Positions 59,688 through 64,000 of a stretch of 64,000 nt of DNA are shown one piece after another (positions within the stretch are counted from its first letter, which is position 1; every line of letters begins with the position of its first letter). The position numbers and the translations under genes were made by a program. The DNA is from Blastomyces gilchristii SLH14081 (taxonomy: Eukaryota; Ascomycota; Eurotiomycetes; Onygenales; Ajellomycetaceae): assembly GCF_000003855.2 (NCBI RefSeq), contig NW_003101679.1, positions 3,551,558-3,615,557 of the forward strand, read 5' to 3'. Below the pieces are notes generated by a model, which worked only from the letters and a program-made list of their open reading frames with translations, did not search any database and was not told where the DNA came from.

Positions 59688-61127
59688 TGCCCTGGGTTAT
59701 GTTTCTACCTATACAGCCCAAACGCACACGGAGAGAGGAGTGTGCGTGTACGTCGAAAGTCATATGAAAATAGAGGGCTTGAGGATGTGCTATATATATG
59801 GCAGGATATTAGCATAGTTAACTTCAATATGAGCTGTACCGAAGTACCTGGGCATCTCGGGAAAACGTGTTAGAAAATCTGGCTGCTCGGGAAGTCAGGT
59901 CACCTGGTTCATACTGACTCCAGGGCTGGAAATCTTACACTGCCCTCCTGAAGAAAGTTTGGTATGGTGGAAGAGGCAAAAAATGGCAGAGATCTCTACT
60001 GTCTAGCGAGTCCCCTGAAGCTGTGGCTCTGGAAGCTGTATCCTGTTTGGAGTAACGATCCGCCGATCTGACCGGCGACATATCTGAGACCTAGGATCTG
60101 TTATGCTGATCCAGTATGCGGAAGTGCCATCATTGGCTACGACTGTGAGTTTGTGCCCCGCTGGATGCGCGTGCTCTGCACAGCACTGTGCAACATAGAC
60201 TAATCGCTCATAACCATGTATTGTCTTAAGGTTTGTATTACACATTGAAATGATCCTGCTCATATCCCTCACGGCTAAAAACGCCTGGGGTTCAATGTTT
60301 TCAACGGAAACTGTCCTCCTCCCCGGTGAGGTAGTCAGTGACATGGATCGGGCATTGATACCTCGTGATGTTGAAATAAGGTGCTGGAGCCGCAGCGGAA
60401 CTTTTCCACATCTGAAAGCCGCCAAACTTTGGGTTCCACTGGTTGAATTAGGATGCGTTTACTGCGTAAATTTCAGGTCATGAAATCTAATAAGCTTCCA
60501 TGACGGTAGGGAAATTTGAGCCTTCCCCGCCAGGTATGGGATTGTTGAGTGCTGGAATCCCAACCCTTGTCATTGGGCAGGTAGGTAGCTTCGGGGTTTC
60601 GGGTACTTCCTTGCGTGAGATTGAACTTGAGAATGCGTCTCGGTAGCGGAACCCCAACGCAGACATATGGGGAGAGAGCCCAAAACGATTAGCGCAGCAA
60701 CCTGGCGCCATTCGCGATTGACTGTGGAGGATCAACGATTTTAACTCATCGGTTGTGGGGACGGTGGCCTTGGCAGATCATGTTCCACAGAGCAGGACTA
60801 TCCAACCACTTGCCCCTTTTTCCTTCAAACGACCGTTGATAGGGCAAACAGCGTAAATGGGCGCAATCGTTTGCGTTAAACTTATCTTTGATCGATTCCA
60901 AAGAGCGCCCAACGCCGCAGATGAGCGAAACTGCCTCTGTAAAACCTCATACAGCTCAGGAAATTAGTGTGAAATAGAGTGCAACTATTGTGGTTTGTTT
61001 CGTAGCCCATTTTTAAGTGTCCCAAACCTGCGTCTGGAGCTTAGTTAACTAACGTAATCCACCACCTATTCGTACAAACCACCTACTCACTCCACCACAC
61101 AATGCATTCATCAATTGAACCTTCAAA
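59688..61127. other. Intergenic region upstream of the M13 gene
   Basis: Normal GC content. It holds the divergent upstream regions of the M13 gene and, further right, of MAD1. The longest frame is a 140-codon minus-strand ORF at 60,425-60,003, which is Arg/Ser-rich with no motif I recognise. Overlapping plus-strand frames (60,250-60,483) make chance likely. I see no convincing gene. Confidence 0.5.
60003..60425 (-). CDS. Hypothetical 140-codon ORF, doubtful
   Basis: Open from a minus-strand ATG at 60,425 to a stop at 60,003. The composition is unremarkable, with no signal peptide, membrane helix or known motif. It lies in the 2.2-kb gap between the M13 gene and MAD1. A frame of this length can arise by chance in GC-richer DNA, so I list it only for completeness. 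Confidence 0.15.
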   Translation of the reverse strand: MAAFRCGKVPLRLQHLISTSRGINARSMSLTTSPGRRTVSVENIEPQAFLAVRDMSRIISMCNTNLKTIHGYERLVYVAQCCAEHAHPAGHKLTVVANDGTSAYWISITDPRSQICRRSDRRIVTPNRIQLPEPQLQGTR

Positions 61128-61319
61128 ATGTCAACAAGAAAAGACAGGCCTTCTATCAAGAAGGATGAGTTCAATTGACCATTCAGGCATTAGAGAAAGG
61201 CAAATTTTCAGGTATCCGAGCTGCTGCACGTGCGTGCAAAATCCTCCACACCACCCTGACTGACCGACTGCATGGCCAAAACAAAAGAGAAAGCGGGAAA
61301 AAGGCTGTACATATATAGC
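61128..61319 (+). pseudogene. Fot1/Pogo-type transposase relic (psq helix-turn-helix)
   Basis: A short frame starts MSTRKDRPSIKKDE at 61,128. After a frame change it continues at 61,175 as LTIQALEKGKFSGIRAAA, then ACKILHTTLTDRLHGQNKR, ending at a TAG at 61,317-61,319. This matches the psq-type helix-turn-helix at the N-terminus of Pogo/Fot1 DDE transposases (xIQxAxxxxxxGxxSIRxAAxxxxVPxxTLxxRLxG). No DDE domain follows, so only the DNA-binding head remains. The flank to the right (61,480-61,560) is AT-rich. It is not mutated in the CC/GG/CG manner of the left compartment. Confidence 0.7.
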
Positions 61320-61876
61320 TCAAGTGGGTGCTTTGGGGGTTGAAGAAGGCTTGAGTCACATAAAAAGTGTCAATGAATGGGAACAAGGGGTGGTTGAGGC
61401 TGCTGAGCCTCAATCATGAAAACATGTAGCATCACAGTGTGATGTATATGAGATTATTGAACATACTGCTGGTATGTGCTCTAGGTGTACAGGAAATAAT
61501 TCTTAATATAATTAACTTAATTTAACTAAAATAATTATATAATCACTCTGAAATAAAAAGCTAAACCGAATTTGGAATTTAATTCTTGGCGCGACGCATT
61601 CCAAAGGTTGTTGAGGCATTATTATTGAAGGAGCAATGATAGGATGGCAAACTGAGGGCAGCTATCCAATTTCTATGGACGTGGTGTCTTGACGGTCAAG
61701 GTGAGAAACTCTTCATGTATATAGGGATCCTATATCCCAACTGTTGTAATCCGTGTGCGAGGCTAGGCAGACATTGACGAGGTATCCCGTCGCGAGAGAC
61801 AATCGAGTAAACAGAACTACTTTACTCCGTCTCTCGGGAGAAAATAAGCTGACCAAAATAAAATCTACTCCTATAG

Positions 61877-64000
61877 ATGAATACCGGCAGATTCGCTACT
61901 ACCCAGCCAACATATAATTTCATAGCAGGAGTTTCCTCCCCGTCTCCTTCCCCTGGCGGTGGTGATGGTGGTGGTAATGCTGGGAATCCGTCATTCCGAC
62001 AGAGTATCCACTCGGGGCAACCACCAATAGCCGGTTAGTTTTGCTTCTTGCGATGTTCTCACATATGAAAATTGAACAAACTAATAGATGAATGAATGTT
62101 AGATGCTGGGAACGAGGAGCTACGCGTGGAAATAAACACATTGCGATATGAACTAGACAATTTGAAACAGGAGCGGGACCTGACAGCTCTTCACCATGAG
62201 AAGGAGCTTCGCGAATTACAAATTAGGGCAGATGCTGATTTTCGAAAGGCTCAGGTTGGATCTGCTATCTTTTTTTCCCTCTTTAACAACGAGCAATTAG
62301 CGAACTCTCGGTTTCAAGACAAGGCTAACAACAAACTGGTTCAAAATAGGCAGCCGAAAGTAGCAGCAACAGAGCCCAGCATAAAATCGAGTCACTCACA
62401 ACTGAGCTGAAAACGGTGCAGGAATCTGCGATAAATGAGAAGGCGGCCTTTGATAAACGGATACGAAACTTGGAAGATCATAACCGGTCGCTACAGGATA
62501 AGATTGACGACACCCAATCCCAGTTGTCCGACCAGGAGCGACAATACAAGCACCAGATTAATGAATTAGAAGCAATTCGATCATCACTCCAGAAAACCCT
62601 TGACGAAGTCCAAACCGATCTTCATCAGACCAAAGATAGCCTGCAGGTCCTTCAGGATAAATTAACCCAACTGGAGGCTGATGCCGGGGCACTTGAAAGT
62701 GAAAACATTCGGTTAAAATCAGAAGGAACGGATTCAGGAACTCTCAATGTCCTAAAACGTGAACTTTCGGAGCAATTAGCACATGCTAAGCGACTGGAAG
62801 CTGAGTTACGTCCGCTGCGAAAATCGCAGAAGAATGTTGAGGTTGTAGAAGAACAGAAAAAGGCACTTGAGAACCGGCTGCACTTAATGCAAGACGTGGA
62901 GGTGGAGCTTAGAAATGTACAAATTCAAAATCAAGCTTTGGAGGATGAACGGCGGTCTTGGACCCGTTTGTTACAGTCGGACGGCCAAGATCTCGAATTC
63001 GAGTCACCCGAAGAAGTTGCACGAGCGCTTGTCGAAGCACGCATTGAGAATGCATCATTGCTCAATAAAGTTGGGACTATTCAGGCTGAGGTGGCTGAAA
63101 AGGCTGAGTTGGTGCGAAACCTGGAAACGGAAAAATCGAATCTTCAACAGGAGATTGCAAAACTACGTGCAGGTAATTCCGTTGGAAATGGCTTCGATTC
63201 TCGTGCGAAGACACGATTAGAACGCCAGCGAACCCTAGCGATGAGAGAGGTGGAATATCTCCGCGCACAGCTAAAGACCTTCGACGCAGAAGAAACCACG
63301 ATGAACGCAGACGAAACAACCTTCGATCAGCAAAAATCCGATCACATAGCGCACCTCGAGAGTCTCCTCAGCGAACATCGTGAAGAACTTCATAAGCTCC
63401 ATGAAGAGCTATCAAAGCAAGAAAAGACACCTGTAGAGGATACTAATGCTCCACGCGGAGTTAAACGCCCTCTCTCGCCAGCAGATAGCGACGCAGAAAG
63501 CGAAAGGCTCGCTGTGCTCACACGGAAAAACCGCAGCCTGCAAGACAACCTTTCAAAAGCAGAACAATCAATCGAGCTGCTCACACGCGAATTCGAGGCT
63601 ACAAAATCCCACCTTTCCACCCTCCAATCCCAATCCCGAACTCGCATACTTGAACTTCGCTCGAATCCCACCGCGGAAGCTGAAAAAGTTAAATTATCCA
63701 CTCTCGCGGTCCTGCGCGCTGAGAATCGCGACCTCCTAGCCCAGCTACGCAACGAGCGCGCGAACGTCAAAGTCGTACCCCTCTCCACCCTCGAAAGCAA
63801 AGAAATGGAGCTCCGCGAGATGGGAAAGACCGTCGCGGAAAAAGAGAAACGCATGCGACGCCTGAAGGAGATATGGACTGCAAAATCGTCCGAATTCCGA
63901 GAAGCTGTTGCGTCAGTTCTCGGATACAAGCTTGATTTTTTACCCAATGGCCGTGTCCGCGTAACATCCATGTTCCATCTTTCGCCAGCCTACCGGCACG
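61877..64000 (+). CDS. MAD1: MAD1-like spindle assembly checkpoint protein (3' end beyond window)
   Basis: Mad1 sits at nuclear pores and unattached kinetochores, binds Mad2 and helps produce the signal that delays anaphase. Exons: 61877-62033, 62103-62254, 62350 to the window end; both introns are GT-AG and the phases agree. About 653 residues are visible, without a stop. After a low-complexity Ser/Pro/Gly N-terminus (SSPSPSPGGGDGGG), nearly all of residues 55-600 is heptad-rich coiled coil, with a short acidic insert near KRPLSPADSDAESE. The visible end (WTAKSSEFREAVASVLGYKL, then LPNGRVRVTS) matches the conserved entry to the C-terminal globular domain of Mad1. The last part of that domain is missing. 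Identification rests on this C-terminal block and the coiled-coil architecture. Confidence 0.88.

Noticed and set aside
1..64000. tRNA, rRNA or secondary-metabolite gene cluster
   Set aside because: I found no tRNA cloverleaf or rRNA segment, and the three genes have unrelated housekeeping functions.

Overview
The window is nuclear DNA of a filamentous ascomycete. The evidence is short GT-AG introns, fungal-type genes (argininosuccinate synthase, an M13 metallopeptidase, MAD1) and a large AT-rich block of mutated retrotransposons. The bimodal base composition would fit an onygenalean fungus such as the Blastomyces/Emmonsia group, but that placement is a guess.

Positions 1 to about 53,800 are one AT-rich, gene-free compartment made of nested transposable elements damaged by transition mutations. 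The elements I could delimit by terminal repeats and target-site duplications (TSDs) are as follows. Copia-A (696-2952) is internally deleted, with 95-bp LTRs. Copia-B (12,015-15,771) is truncated. A copia RNase H remnant (Copia-C) lies at 16,130-16,570. Tad1/I-like LINE copies lie at 9,687-12,014, 16,571 to about 22,650, and 45,515-47,104. A fourth copia (Copia-D, 26,043-28,502, probably continuing at 52,397-53,066) is split by Gypsy-3 (28,503-52,396). Gypsy-3 is itself split by Gypsy-2 (29,865-37,625, minus) and Gypsy-1 (40,869-48,767, plus). Four copies of a 506-bp hAT-like MITE (TIR TAGACTGRCCG, 8-bp TSDs) lie at 8,091, 34,581, 42,710 and 53,268. An unmutated GC-rich island of unknown origin sits at about 23,580-24,195.

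The mutated DNA has a distinctive signature. CC, GG and CG dinucleotides are almost absent, while CA/TG, CT/AG and GC stay common. This differs from textbook RIP, which favours CpA. Typical stop mutations are therefore TGG or CGA to TGA. Damage is strongest inside elements and fades at the outer edges of LTRs.

From about 53,800 the composition turns abruptly GC-richer and carries three intact-looking genes. ARG1 (54,175-56,225, plus, 12 exons including five of 9-29 nt) encodes argininosuccinate synthase. It converges with an M13 neprilysin-like membrane peptidase (56,862-59,687, minus, 7 exons). MAD1, the spindle checkpoint coiled-coil protein, starts at 61,877 and runs off the window end. 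A relic of a Fot1/Pogo-type transposase lies between the last two genes. The three genes have unrelated functions and do not form a cluster.
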